From NCBI GenBank assembly GCA_013365325.1, contig JABVXV010000670.1, forward strand, positions 1-16,390: a stretch of 16,390 nt of DNA, in the 5' to 3' direction. A program made the translations under genes and the position numbers. Shown here piece after piece: positions 16,270-16,390 of the stretch. Within the stretch, counting starts at the first letter, position 1. Every line of letters begins with the position of its first letter. The stretch is from Dipetalonema caudispina (Eukaryota; Nematoda; Chromadorea; Rhabditida; Onchocercidae). The notes beneath the pieces were generated by a model. It made no database searches. It saw nothing but the letters and a program-made list of their open reading frames with translations, and was not told the origin of the DNA.

Positions 16270-16390
<121 letters not shown>

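Overview
The window looks like AT-rich, gene-poor eukaryotic nuclear DNA. Hand counts on sampled lines give about 25 % G+C. It has many homopolymer runs, both ends are (ATA)n microsatellites, there are no bacterial-style gene arrays, and no long uninterrupted reading frame exists. The composition, the abundant TTTTCAG-type splice acceptors and the short GTAAGT-type donors fit a nematode such as a filarial worm. That guess rests on style, not on a recognised gene, and an AT-rich arthropod or flatworm is not excluded. No protein family, tRNA, rRNA, snRNA, CRISPR array or complete transposon could be identified with confidence.

Layout. 1-121 is (ATA)n. 684-800 is a compound TAG/TTG microsatellite. 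880-1150 is a G+C-richer island with a B-box-like motif, followed by a CATA/CA simple-repeat tail (1152-1248), which together resemble a SINE-like element. 1250-4390 is AT-rich filler containing a purine-rich block (3365-3541), one E-box palindrome and two weak minus-strand exon-like frames. 4398-5654 holds three exon-like plus-strand frames. The last two (5157-5218 and 5519-5654) have phase-compatible splice signals and may be the 3' end of a gene. 6221-6470 is the best regulatory candidate: CRE, TATA box, HSE-like motif, initiator and an ATG immediately followed by a strong splice donor. 7898-8400 contains an 89 % identical dispersed direct repeat and a double flip of strand composition. 8640-8830 is a decayed GAT-type array. 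8840-14350 is mostly empty, with a (TA)13 run, two notable inverted repeats and a 64-codon frame preceded by a trans-splice-like acceptor. 14449-14733 is a 43 % G+C island with coding character, bracketed by T15 and A20. 15844-16158 is a broken minus-strand frame that looks like a decayed gene. 16270-16390 is again (ATA)n.

How the parts work together: the only arrangement I can propose is a plus-strand gene ending near 5654 and a second plus-strand transcription unit starting near 6449, whose first intron begins at 6467. Everything coding is low confidence. At this base composition about 9 % of random codons are stops, so roughly ten to twenty chance open stretches of 55-65 codons are expected over six frames. 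Open length alone therefore proves nothing here.
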